Assembly: GCF_033659955.1 (NCBI RefSeq)
Contig: NZ_JARUJP010000005.1
Coordinates: 154,057-218,056 of the forward strand
DNA length: 64,000 nucleotides
Reading direction: 5' to 3'
DNA from: Clostridium_AM tanneri
GTDB taxonomy: Bacteria > Bacillota > Clostridia > Clostridiales > Clostridiaceae
The position numbers and the translations under genes were made by a program. Below the pieces are notes generated by a model, which saw only the letters and a list, made by a program, of their open reading frames with translations, was not told the origin of the DNA and searched no databases. Below, one piece after another: positions 8,413-16,762 of the stretch; within the stretch, counting starts at the first letter, position 1; the number at the start of each line of letters is the position of its first letter.

Positions 8413-8477
8413 ATTACCTTTCAAAAATACCATATAAGGCTATAAAAATATTCTAATATGAATATTTTTAAGGTAAT
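8413..8477 (+). promoter_or_regulatory. rnr leader with mutually exclusive hairpins
   Basis: Arm A, ATTACCTT plus AAAAATA (8413-8429), complements TATTTTT plus AAGGTAAT (8463-8477). Arm B, AAAAATATTC (8444-8453), perfectly complements GAATATTTTT (8460-8469). Both use 8463-8469, so only one can form at a time. This is the layout of an RNA switch or thermosensor, but no ligand-binding core is recognised. Beyond this and the promoter, the 8311-8603 spacer shows only AT-rich sequence. Confidence 0.45.
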
Positions 8478-8603
8478 AGTACAAAGATAATAATAAATAA
8501 TTCTACAGGTAAAAGCGTAAGAATTTACATATATTTAAATAGACGTATTTGGAATATGTAGGAAGGATGAATTATAACATTAAAATACTACGAGGTGAGA
8601 AAT

Positions 8604-11036
8604 ATGAATATTAGAGAAACCCTTATAAGCTTTATGAGAGAACAAGCATATAAACCAATGGATTTAAGAGAATTAGAAAGAGTTTTCAGTATAAGAAAAG
8701 CAGACAGAAAAGATTTTGAGAAGATATTGAATGACATGGAAAAGGACGGAGAAATAGTAAAAACCCGTACTGAACATTATGGAGTTCCAGAAAGAATGGG
8801 TCTTGCTGTTGGAAAGCTTCAAGGTCATCAAAAGGGTTTTGGCTTTGTAATACCACATGACCAGACACCAGATGTGTTTGTACCATCTTCATACATGAAT
8901 GGAGCAATGAATGGTGACAAAGTAGTGGTTAAAGTAACAAGAGAGGAAAATAGAGGCAAGAAAAGAGAAGGAGAAATAATAAGAATACTGGAGAGGTCCA
9001 ATAAAACTGTTATAGGTACCTATGAAGACAGTAAAAACTTTGGCTTTGTAGTACCGGAAGAAAAAAGAATATATCAAGACATATTTATACCTAAGGAATC
9101 TAGAAAAGGAGCTAAAACTGGAGAAATTGTTATAGCAGAAATAACTTCTTGGCCGGACAAAAGAAGAAATCCTGAGGGAAAAGTAGTAGAGATATTAGGT
9201 AAGAAAGGCGAAAAAGGAATAGATATACTTACTATAATTAAGAAATACGGTCTGCCTGAAGAGTTTCCGCCAAAGGTAGACTCCTTTGCAGACGGAATAC
9301 CAGAAGAAATACCAGAAGAAGAGTACTCAAGAAGAAAAGATTTAAGAGACTTAACCATAGTTACAATAGATGGAGAGGATGCAAAGGATTTAGACGATGC
9401 TATATCCATAGAAAAATTAGAAAATGGAAACTACTATCTAGGGGTACATATAGCAGATGTATCTCACTATGTAAGAGAAAAAAATCCATTAGACAAAGAG
9501 GCGTTAAACAGAGGAACATCTGTATATTTAATAGACAGAGTTATACCAATGCTTCCTAAGAAACTTTCAAATGGTATATGCAGCTTAAATCCACAGATTG
9601 ATAGGCTTACACTAAGCTGTTTTATGGAAATTGATAAGTCTGGTAAAGTAGTTGATCATGAAATAATGGAAAGTATCATAAAAACTAATGAGAGAATGAC
9701 TTATACTAATGTTACAAAGATACTTAGAGACAAAGATCCAGAGGTCATGGAAAGATATGATTATCTAGTTGATACCTTTAAGCTTATGGAAGAACTTTGT
9801 GGTGTATTAAACAAAAGAAGGCTTAACCGTGGTGCTATAGATTTTGACTTTGAAGAATGCAAAATAATTCTTGATGAATTAGGAAAACCTATAGAAATAA
9901 AGCCTTATGAGAGAGCAATAGCCAATAGAATAATTGAGGAATTTATGCTGGTATGTAATGAAACTATAGCTGAGCATATGTTCTGGGCTAATATGCCATT
10001 TGTATATAGAATACACGAAGATCCAGATGAAGAAAAACTTCAACACTTTGGAGAATTTATTCATAATTTGGGATATGTAATAAAGTGGGGACAGGAACTA
10101 CATCCTAAAGCACTGCAGGACGTAATTGAAAAGATCAAGGGTAAGAAGGAAGAAACAGTTGTTAGTACACTTTTACTTCGCTCCATGAAACAAGCTAGAT
10201 ATTCACCAGAGTGCGTAGGACACTTTGGATTAGCGGCAAAATACTACTGCCACTTTACATCACCTATCAGAAGATACCCAGATCTTATTATTCACAGAAT
10301 AATAAAGGAATTTATAAATGGTAAAATAGATGATAAGAGAACAAAAAAATTAACAGCAGAAGTAGAAGCTGCATCAAAGCAATCTTCAGATATGGAAAGA
10401 TTGGCTCAAGATGCAGAAAGAGAAGTAGATGATTTAAAGAAAGCTGAATATATGAGTGAAAAAATTGGAGAAGAGTATGATGGTATAATATCTTCCGTTA
10501 CTAACTTTGGAATGTTTGTAGAACTCCCAAATACTATAGAAGGTCTTGTGCATATGAGTACTATGGATGATGACTATTATGTTTATGATGAAAGGCATCT
10601 AAGTCTCATAGGAGAAAGAACTAAGAATATATACAGACTAGGCGATGATGTAAGAATTAGAGTTTTAAAGGTTGATATGTTCTCTCATGAGATTTACTTT
10701 GAATTAGTAAAAGGAGATGAGGAAGATATGGCTGAAAGTGGAGAAAAAAGAGATTTTACAACAGATGGAATAGGTAATGGTGACTTAAACAGTGAAAATG
10801 CCAGAATAGAAGAAGCTTATGGAGAACTGCCACAACCAACAATGGCTTCAGAGGAAGTAAGCATACCTAGAAATCTTGAGGAAAACTCTAGCGAATTATC
10901 TATAGCACCAGTTGAAGATTACACTACCGATGGGATTGGAAATAGGGATTTAAACAGAAATGATTTAAAGATGAAAAGTGACTCTAAAACTTCAGAGATA
11001 GTTCTTGCAGAGAATTTTCAAAGAAAGCTTAGATAG
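8604..11036 (+). CDS. rnr: Ribonuclease R
   Basis: The ATG at 8604 follows CGAGGTGA; a GTG at 8595 is part of that site. The 810-residue product has, in order, an N-terminal winged helix (about 1-65), two cold-shock domains (about 70-220), the RNB catalytic domain (about 250-580, with the metal-binding aspartates in DGEDAKDLDDAIS) and an S1 domain (about 630-715). RNase R is a processive 3'-5' exoribonuclease that degrades structured RNA and works with SmpB-tmRNA, encoded just downstream. The last 95 residues are acidic, not the usual Lys-rich tail, and carry a 13-residue motif twice (TTDGIGNGDLN and TTDGIGNRDLN, at 10752 and 10917). Confidence 0.95.
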   Translation: MNIRETLISFMREQAYKPMDLRELERVFSIRKADRKDFEKILNDMEKDGEIVKTRTEHYGVPERMGLAVGKLQGHQKGFGFVIPHDQTPDVFVPSSYMNGAMNGDKVVVKVTREENRGKKREGEIIRILERSNKTVIGTYEDSKNFGFVVPEEKRIYQDIFIPKESRKGAKTGEIVIAEITSWPDKRRNPEGKVVEILGKKGEKGIDILTIIKKYGLPEEFPPKVDSFADGIPEEIPEEEYSRRKDLRDLTIVTIDGEDAKDLDDAISIEKLENGNYYLGVHIADVSHYVREKNPLDKEALNRGTSVYLIDRVIPMLPKKLSNGICSLNPQIDRLTLSCFMEIDKSGKVVDHEIMESIIKTNERMTYTNVTKILRDKDPEVMERYDYLVDTFKLMEELCGVLNKRRLNRGAIDFDFEECKIILDELGKPIEIKPYERAIANRIIEEFMLVCNETIAEHMFWANMPFVYRIHEDPDEEKLQHFGEFIHNLGYVIKWGQELHPKALQDVIEKIKGKKEETVVSTLLLRSMKQARYSPECVGHFGLAAKYYCHFTSPIRRYPDLIIHRIIKEFINGKIDDKRTKKLTAEVEAASKQSSDMERLAQDAEREVDDLKKAEYMSEKIGEEYDGIISSVTNFGMFVELPNTIEGLVHMSTMDDDYYVYDERHLSLIGERTKNIYRLGDDVRIRVLKVDMFSHEIYFELVKGDEEDMAESGEKRDFTTDGIGNGDLNSENARIEEAYGELPQPTMASEEVSIPRNLEENSSELSIAPVEDYTTDGIGNRDLNRNDLKMKSDSKTSEIVLAENFQRKLR

Positions 11037-11070
11037 GGTTAGAGGAATAGAAATCAATCAATGATAAACA

Positions 11071-11109
11071 AAAAAGATGAGGATGCAAGCTTTGCAATCT
11101 CGTCTTTTT
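11071..11109 (+). terminator. Terminator after rnr
   Basis: A long imperfect stem, AAAAAGATGAG-TGCAA against TTGCA-TCTCGTCTTTTT, has a three-base loop and ends in U5. Confidence 0.8.
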
Positions 11110-11249
11110 AATTTTTTAAGATGTTCTTGAAATACTTACAGCTTAGTTAATAAAAATTCAGCTGCTTTAGAAGATATAGATGAGTATTTGTGGTAGCTAT
11201 GGTATATAGTGTATAATTAAATAGAGTATTATGCAAAGGAGGAGTTACC

Positions 11250-12221
11250 ATGGAAGGTAAGTTTGTAGTAGGAATCGACCTAGGTGGAACTAAGATAAGT
11301 GGAGCTGTTGCAAGCTTTAATGGAGATATATTTTCTAAGTACACTCTTGCTACGAAAGCAGAAGAGGGGGAAATGGCAGTACTACAAAGAATAATATCTG
11401 TAATAGAAAAAGTAATACTAGATTCTAAAGTAGATATAGATAAAATAGCAGCTATAGGTATAGGTTCTCCAGGACCTCTAGACGCAAAGGAGGGAAAAAT
11501 CATAACTACTCCTAATCTTCCTTTTAAGAATTTCAATGTGGTTAACCCTTTAAGGGATAAGTTTAATATTCCTGTCTACCTAGATAATGATGCCAATGCC
11601 GCGGCAATAGGTGAATATGTATTTGGAGCAGGTAAAGGAACAAATAACATGGTATTTATAACAGTTTCTACTGGAATAGGTGGAGGAGCTGTATTAAACG
11701 GAAAAATCTATAGAGGGAATACTTCAAACGCTTTAGAAATAGGACATACAACCTTAGAAAAGGATGGGCCTCTTTGTAACTGCGGCAACTATGGCTGTGC
11801 AGAAGCATTAGCATCAGGTACTGCAATAGGAAGAGCAGCAAGAGAAGAGGTTGCAAAGGGAGTAGATACATCTTTAGGAGCATATGAAGATATAACAGCC
11901 TATGAGGTATTTAAAGAAGCAGAAAAAGGTGACAAGATAGCTAAAAAAGTTCTTGATAAAGCATTAAACTATCTTGGGATATGTGTAGCTAATGTAATTG
12001 CTTCCTTTGATCCAGAGATGGTGATAATCGGAGGGGGAGTTTCAAAGGGTGGAAACATAGTATTTGAAAGAGTAAAAGAAGTAGTTAACGAGAGATGTTT
12101 TAAAGCTATGGCGGAAAGTACTAAGATAGTACCAGCAGCCTTAGGAATAGATGCAGGTGTTATAGGTGCTGTTGCCCTTGCTATAATGGAAAGTAACTAT
12201 TTCTCCCAGAGCAGCTCTTAG
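11250..12221 (+). CDS. glcK: ROK-family glucokinase
   Basis: The 323-residue product has the ATP phosphate-binding motif GIDLGGTK at residues 9-16, the catalytic aspartate in LDNDANAAA, and the ROK zinc motif CNCGNYGCAEA. It most likely phosphorylates glucose with ATP. The ATG follows AAAGGAGGAG. It is flanked by the rnr terminator and smpB, so it may be co-transcribed with smpB, only 69 bp away. ROK kinases vary in sugar specificity, so glucose is inferred from the overall similarity to Firmicute GlcK. Confidence 0.88.
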   Translation: MEGKFVVGIDLGGTKISGAVASFNGDIFSKYTLATKAEEGEMAVLQRIISVIEKVILDSKVDIDKIAAIGIGSPGPLDAKEGKIITTPNLPFKNFNVVNPLRDKFNIPVYLDNDANAAAIGEYVFGAGKGTNNMVFITVSTGIGGGAVLNGKIYRGNTSNALEIGHTTLEKDGPLCNCGNYGCAEALASGTAIGRAAREEVAKGVDTSLGAYEDITAYEVFKEAEKGDKIAKKVLDKALNYLGICVANVIASFDPEMVIIGGGVSKGGNIVFERVKEVVNERCFKAMAESTKIVPAALGIDAGVIGAVALAIMESNYFSQSSS

Positions 12222-12290
12222 AAATATTGACTTTTGGATATATCTGTAATATAATAAAATATCTTATATAAAGAAAAAGTAGGTGTTGAT

Positions 12291-12758
12291 ATGAAGAAAC
12301 AGACTGGAAATAAAACACTAGCTGAAAATAGAAAAGCAAGACATGATTATTTTATAGAAGAAAGTATGGAGGCAGGCATAGAGCTTGTAGGAACAGAGGT
12401 AAAGTCTATTAGAGCTGGTAAGGCAAATTTAAGAGACAGCTATGCAGATATTTTAAATGGAGAGATATTTATTCGTAATATGCACGTTAGTCCTTATGAG
12501 CAAGGTAATATATTTAATAGAGATCCTTTGAGAGACAGAAAGCTGCTGCTTCACAAGAGCGAAATATCTAGATTATTAGGATATACAACTCAAAAGGGAT
12601 ATACACTTATACCGCTATCACTTTATCTTAAAAATGGTAGAGTAAAAGTAAATTTAGCGGTGGCTAGAGGTAAAAAGGATTACGATAAGAGAGACGCAAT
12701 GCTTGAAAAAGCAGCAAAAAGAGATATTGATAGACAAATGAAAGAAAGATTAAGATAA
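12291..12758 (+). CDS. smpB: SsrA-binding protein SmpB
   Basis: This 155-residue OB-fold protein has NRKARHDYF near the N-terminus, GTEVKSIRAGKANLRDSYA as the core signature, and a basic C-terminal tail ending DIDRQMKERLR that becomes helical in the ribosomal decoding centre. It delivers tmRNA to stalled ribosomes. The start follows AGTAGGTG. In many Firmicutes rnr, smpB and ssrA are adjacent; here a permease gene lies between smpB and ssrA. Confidence 0.96.
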   Translation: MKKQTGNKTLAENRKARHDYFIEESMEAGIELVGTEVKSIRAGKANLRDSYADILNGEIFIRNMHVSPYEQGNIFNRDPLRDRKLLLHKSEISRLLGYTTQKGYTLIPLSLYLKNGRVKVNLAVARGKKDYDKRDAMLEKAAKRDIDRQMKERLR

Positions 12759-12788
12759 GGCTGTAACTTTGCAGCCTTTTTATTTTTT
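12759..12788 (+). terminator. Terminator after smpB
   Basis: GGCTG (12759-12763) pairs with CAGCC (12772-12776), followed by the long U-tract TTTTTATTTTTT. Confidence 0.82.
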
Positions 12789-12977
12789 GATGGATTTGAA
12801 TGATGCTGTGTAAATAGATGCAGAATGAGATTATATTTAATTTGATAAGGTGAAAGCGGTTTTTCTAATAAAACATGCTTTTATGGAATAACTATTATTA
12901 AACAACCAATAAACTATCACCATAGCCACCTATGCTGCATAATCTATTATCATAATAATTTTATAGGGAGGCAAAAA

Positions 12978-14372
12978 ATGAGCATTACATTAACTTCTCT
13001 ACATTACATTTATTTAATTTTTATATTAATAATTATTGCAGCTATGGTTAGAAAAAAAGATATAACCCTCATATGTATAGTAGGTATATTCTTGCTTGGT
13101 CTCATAGGGACAGGCTCCATATATAAGTCTACCATGGGAGTATTTAACAGCTTTGTTTATGCAACAAAAGAACTAATGCCTACCATATTTATCATTTCTA
13201 TCATAACTGCTATGAGTAACGTTTTAATAGCAGCAGGAATCAATGAAGAACTAATATCTCCTTTTAAACCGATTATTAAGAACTATTGGATTGCATACTG
13301 GGTTATAGGTATAGTAATGATGATACTATCCTGGTTTTTCTGGCCATCGCCAGCGGTAGCACTTATAGGTGCGTTATTTCTACCTATAGCTAAAAAGGCA
13401 GGACTTCCAGCTATAGGGGTGGCTATATCTATGAACTTGTTCGGACATGGTATAGCATTGTCCAGTGATTATATAATACAAGCAGCACCTAAGCTTACAG
13501 CAGATGCAGCAGGAATAGAAGTAGCCAGTGTTATTTCTGCCAGTGTACCTCTAACAATAACTATGGGTTTAGTAACTACAGCAGCAGCATTTTACTTACT
13601 TAGGAAAGATATTAAGAATGGAAAGCTTACCGTAGACTATAATGGAGAAGAGGAAATTGCGGCGGAAAAGGCTCCTGTTTTAATCCCATCAAGTAAAGCT
13701 AGAAAGTTTTTGGGCGTACTTACTCTAGGATTATTTGCAGTAGATATATTTATAATGTATATTGCCAAGCTACAGGGGGGAGATGCAACAGCTTTAATAG
13801 GAGGAACTGCAGTGTTTATACTAAGCTTAATATCTGTAATTTCCTATAAAAAAGAGTCATTAGAAAAGATAACTAGTGATCTTATTAAGGGATTACAATT
13901 TGGATTTAAGATATTTGGAGTAGTTATTCCTATAGCAGCTTTCTTTTACCTTGGAGATTCAGCCTTCACAGAGATATTCGGAAAGATACTTCCATCTGGT
14001 TCCCATGGTATAGTTAACGACCTTGGAGTAGCTCTCGCTAATTCAGTACCGCTAAATTCAGTTGTAGCATCTGGAACACTTACTGCAGTAGGAGCCATTA
14101 CCGGTTTAGATGGTTCTGGTTTTTCAGGAATATCCCTAGTAGGTTCTATAGCAAACCTATTCTCAACAGCCTTAGGTGGCGGTGTAGAAACATTGACTGC
14201 ACTAGGACAGATAGCTGGAATATGGGTTGGTGGAGGAACTATAATTCCTTGGGCAGTAATACCTGTAGCAGCTATATGCGGAGTTGATGCCTTTGAATTA
14301 GCTAAAAGAAATATTAAGCCAGTTGTTATTGGCTTAGTTGTTACGACTATAGTAGCAATGTTTCTAATCTAA
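12978..14372 (+). CDS. Multi-pass permease, ion-transporter-superfamily type
   Basis: This 464-residue, very hydrophobic protein has about 11-12 predicted membrane segments and a hydrophilic loop near residues 215-240. Its inverted-topology look, with GHGIALSSDY in the first half and GLDGSGFSG plus GGGTIIPWAV in the second, recalls transporters of the ion-transporter superfamily (citrate, dicarboxylate, gluconate or NhaC-like carriers). I cannot name the substrate. The start follows ATAGGGAGG. It is monocistronic between the smpB and ssrA terminators. No nearby catabolic genes indicate its function. Confidence 0.7.
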   Translation: MSITLTSLHYIYLIFILIIIAAMVRKKDITLICIVGIFLLGLIGTGSIYKSTMGVFNSFVYATKELMPTIFIISIITAMSNVLIAAGINEELISPFKPIIKNYWIAYWVIGIVMMILSWFFWPSPAVALIGALFLPIAKKAGLPAIGVAISMNLFGHGIALSSDYIIQAAPKLTADAAGIEVASVISASVPLTITMGLVTTAAAFYLLRKDIKNGKLTVDYNGEEEIAAEKAPVLIPSSKARKFLGVLTLGLFAVDIFIMYIAKLQGGDATALIGGTAVFILSLISVISYKKESLEKITSDLIKGLQFGFKIFGVVIPIAAFFYLGDSAFTEIFGKILPSGSHGIVNDLGVALANSVPLNSVVASGTLTAVGAITGLDGSGFSGISLVGSIANLFSTALGGGVETLTALGQIAGIWVGGGTIIPWAVIPVAAICGVDAFELAKRNIKPVVIGLVVTTIVAMFLI

Positions 14373-14378
14373 AATAAA

Positions 14379-14407
14379 GACCTTGTTCTATATTTAAGAG
14401 CAAGGTC
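14379..14407 (+). terminator. Hairpin after the permease gene
   Basis: GACCTTG (14379-14385) pairs with CAAGGTC (14401-14407). The following ATGACTTTT is a weak U-tract. Confidence 0.55.
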
Positions 14408-14507
14408 ATGACTTTTAGGAAATAAGTTACTCAGTTGGAGTTAATAATACTATTGATAACTCACAACTTATAGTGTATTATAATAACTGTCAGGTGGTTA
14501 AAAGTCC

Positions 14508-14536
14508 TTGACGATGAGAGTCTTAAATGGTACAAT
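14508..14536 (+). promoter_or_regulatory. ssrA promoter
   Basis: TTGACG (14508-14513), a 17-bp spacer and TACAAT (14531-14536). Initiation near 14543 gives a leader of about 77 nt, removed when the mature 5' end forms. Confidence 0.75.
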
Positions 14537-14619
14537 TTAATAATAAAACTTAATATGAAAATGCGTTTATATATTTTAGGAGATACACTTACTAACCGAA
14601 GTGTTGTATTTAATGACAT

Positions 14620-14973
14620 GGGGGTGTACTTGGTTTCGACGGGGGTTTGTTGTGTCTAGGAAGCGAGTCGAGGGAACCTGTGGGCCCGCGTTAAAAAACT
14701 ATGGGATTAAAGATAAACGCAAACGATAATTTTGCATTAGCAGCTTAGTCTGCTACGTTCTACCTTTGAGTACCGCGGCTTAGGATAGGGCGTCGACAGC
14801 GGTGAAACGAGTCTAGGAAAGCTTTGACCTAGAAACGGGATTTATGAAGCTACTGAAACCAGAAGCCTGTCCTTGGGCGGCTGGCAGAGGGAATGTTAAA
14901 ATAAGGACTGCACTCGGAGATGCCTAGGTATTACTGCTTTCGGACAGGGGTTCGACACCCCTCACCTCCACCA
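14620..14973 (+). ncRNA. ssrA: tmRNA (transfer-messenger RNA)
   Basis: The 354-nt RNA begins GGGGGTG and ends CACCTCC-A-CCA, forming a 7-bp acceptor stem with an encoded CCA end. The TTTCGAC of the D-like region and the GGTTCGACACC T-arm are both clear. The tag reading frame at 14719-14748 reads ANDNFALAA then TAG. With SmpB this RNA rescues stalled ribosomes and tags proteins for proteolysis. The 3' end is also the type of site used by tyrosine recombinases (see 16303-16320). Confidence 0.98.
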
Positions 14974-14975
14974 TG

Positions 14976-15016
14976 AAACCCACGAAAATCTAAAAGTTGG
15001 ATTTTCGTGGGTTTTT
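14976..15016 (+). terminator. Terminator after ssrA
   Basis: A perfect 15-bp stem, AAACCCACGAAAATC (14976-14990) and GATTTTCGTGGGTTT (15000-15014), runs into TTC. It begins three bases after the mature tmRNA end. Confidence 0.9.
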
Positions 15017-15140
15017 CATTTTATAGATATAAATTCATTATAGAAACCAAGTTCTGCGACTAGAAGTTTAGTTGAATATCGTCAATTTTTATTACGGAAG
15101 AATATTTTTAATTATTTAGTGCGATAACGCTATAGAATAC

Positions 15141-15222
15141 TATGAGTTTTTTGTGTACACTCTCCTATTATATTTCAGTATTTATAAATAAAACTCATAT
15201 TTCAACTGAAATATAGTATAAT
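15141..15222 (+). promoter_or_regulatory. Interleaved inverted repeats ending at a -10 element
   Basis: TATGAGTTT (15141-15149) complements AAACTCATA (15191-15199), and ATATTTCAGT (15170-15179) complements ACTGAAATAT (15205-15214), so the pairs interleave. A third option is ATATTTC/GAAATAT (15197-15214). TATAAT follows at 15217-15222. This is either an operator cluster at the promoter of the methyltransferase gene or a folded RNA from an upstream transcript. The rest of the 15017-15423 spacer shows nothing further. Confidence 0.4.
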
Positions 15223-15423
15223 GTTTGTTAGAATGTAAAGGGAGCGTAGCTAGGAAAATATAAAGCTTCCAAAGGAATAATAGATGAGAAAATAAGGATA
15301 TGACAATATAATTGAGAAATACTACAATAAATTTTACGAGAACAAAAGATTAACTATAAATTCTGCAATTATAAATTAACAATTATTTTTGCAATATATT
15401 ATGAAGAAAGATAGAGAGAAAAA

Positions 15424-16203
15424 ATGAAGATTGCAGTTACTACTACAAGAGATGCAGATGAGAGTTTAAATTATAAAGCAAAAGGTGTATCTAAAGATTT
15501 AAATATACCATATATAAAAAGAGATAATTTAAGTATCAAAAAAACAATTTTGAAGGATGGCTTTGACTATTTATTAGTGATTGAAAGAGATAAGATTGTT
15601 ATAAAGGGAGAAGATAGTACACTGTTTTGGCATCCTAATATGTCAGAACTTAAGATTAAATTAATAAGACAAGGCAATAAAGAAGCTATAATAGAGGCAA
15701 CAAAATTAGAAGAAGGAAATAGTATATTAGATTGTACATTAGGTCTTGCAGGTGATTCTCTTGTCTTTTCAGCAGTTGTTGGAGAAAAGGGGTATGTAGT
15801 AGGGACAGAAGTTAATAAGTATATAGCTTATTTAAGTAAATGTGGATTAGAAAGCTATAATGATGTTGATGGTAAAGCTATAGATAATATAAAGGTCGTT
15901 AACGAATCATATGAAGATTATATTTTAAAGCAAAGTGATAATAGTTTTGATGTGGTATATTTTGATCCTATGTTCAAAGAACCAAATAGAAAGTCAGCAT
16001 CAATAAATTCCTTTAGGGATTTTGCAGATCACAAGGGATTAACAAAAGAGATTTTAATGGAAGCACTTAGAATATGTAAAAAAAGAGTTGTTATTAAAGA
16101 AAGACAAGGCTCTAATGAGTTTGAAAAGCTAGGAATAGAAAAATATTATGGTGGCAAAAAAAGCGGTGCAATTATTTATGGAGTAATTGAAAAAAATGTA
16201 TAA
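15424..16203 (+). CDS. Class I SAM-dependent methyltransferase, RsmJ-like
   Basis: The 259-residue product has an N-terminal 85 residues of unknown fold, then a Rossmann methyltransferase core. SAM motif I is ILDCTLGLAGDS (about 102-113), an acidic residue follows in VVGTEVN, and DVVYFDPMFKEP matches the DPMFP catalytic loop of RsmJ/YhiQ, which makes m2G1516 in 16S rRNA. KKRVVIKERQ also fits that family. Rare outside proteobacteria in its canonical form, this may be a distant relative with another target. It lies alone between the tmRNA gene and a copy of the tmRNA 3' end, so it may be island cargo. Confidence 0.72.
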   Translation: MKIAVTTTRDADESLNYKAKGVSKDLNIPYIKRDNLSIKKTILKDGFDYLLVIERDKIVIKGEDSTLFWHPNMSELKIKLIRQGNKEAIIEATKLEEGNSILDCTLGLAGDSLVFSAVVGEKGYVVGTEVNKYIAYLSKCGLESYNDVDGKAIDNIKVVNESYEDYILKQSDNSFDVVYFDPMFKEPNRKSASINSFRDFADHKGLTKEILMEALRICKKRVVIKERQGSNEFEKLGIEKYYGGKKSGAIIYGVIEKNV

Positions 16204-16302
16204 GAAGATTAGATATAAATGAGAAATAATTGACACTATGAACTGAATTGGAAATGTAGATAGATAATTATATATGTCATATTCGTAGTGGATTTCAAAG
16301 AT

Positions 16303-16320
16303 CACACTTCACCTCCACCA
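16303..16320 (+). repeat. Imperfect copy of the tmRNA 3' end (att-like)
   Basis: 16 of 18 bases match the last 18 bases of ssrA (14956-14973), including the final 12, TCACCTCCACCA. Integration into tmRNA genes duplicates exactly this segment. The 1.35 kb in between has a methyltransferase gene and no integrase, so if it was an element it is a remnant. Confidence 0.55.
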
Positions 16321-16348
16321 TACATAAACTATAATATTGATACAATAG

Positions 16349-16378
16349 AAAGTCCTTGAAAATTTCAAGGGCTTTTAG
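16349..16378 (+). terminator. Terminator-like hairpin downstream of the att-like copy
   Basis: AAAGTCCTTGAAA (16349-16361) pairs with TTTCAAGGGCTTT (16363-16375), with one G-U pair, followed by TAGTGTTTTTT after the stem. It sits 28 bp past the tmRNA-end copy, where an original ssrA terminator would be expected. Confidence 0.6.
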
Positions 16379-16496
16379 TGTTTTTTGGAGATTCTGGAGT
16401 AGAAGTTATATAAAAAGTTCAATTTCCATTATAAATAAACAATAATTTTAAAGATACTTATTGGAAAAACAAATAGAGAAAAGTTTTTGCATAAAT

Positions 16497-16721
16497 ATTA
16501 TGAATTAGACAATTTTCTTGAAATTGTGATAAAATTAATCCGCGTAACCCGTATATTGACATGTCATTGTTTTAAATCTGACATTTTGCTATATTCATAA
16601 GTTTTATTGATATAGTGTAGTATTAGCTCTTAAGTACGTCAATTCATTCATTTAAATCTTAATAAATATAGTATTTTTTATGCAAACGCCGGTTTAAGTT
16701 ATACATAAAAAACTTGCATAA
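16497..16721 (+). promoter_or_regulatory. Repeat-rich upstream region of the ABC operon
   Basis: TTGCATAAAT occurs at 16497-16506 and again at 16714, and its complement TTATGCAA at 16678-16685, so the last two form an 8-bp inverted repeat 30 bp before the first gene. A perfect palindrome TGACATGTCA lies at 16557-16566, and TGACAT recurs 22 bp on. No recognised riboswitch (including TPP) was found in the 16379-16762 spacer, and no clean promoter pair. Confidence 0.35.
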
Positions 16722-16762
16722 ATTATCACGCTGTAAACAACATCAGAAGAAGGAGGAAATTT

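Noticed and set aside
16303..16320. A tRNA gene ending at TCACCTCCACCA
   Set aside because: No T-arm or acceptor partner precedes it; the match is to the tmRNA 3' end only.
16379..16762. TPP riboswitch before the ThiXYZ-like transporter
   Set aside because: The conserved CTGAGA and core ACCTGAACTGGATAATGCC-type elements are absent.
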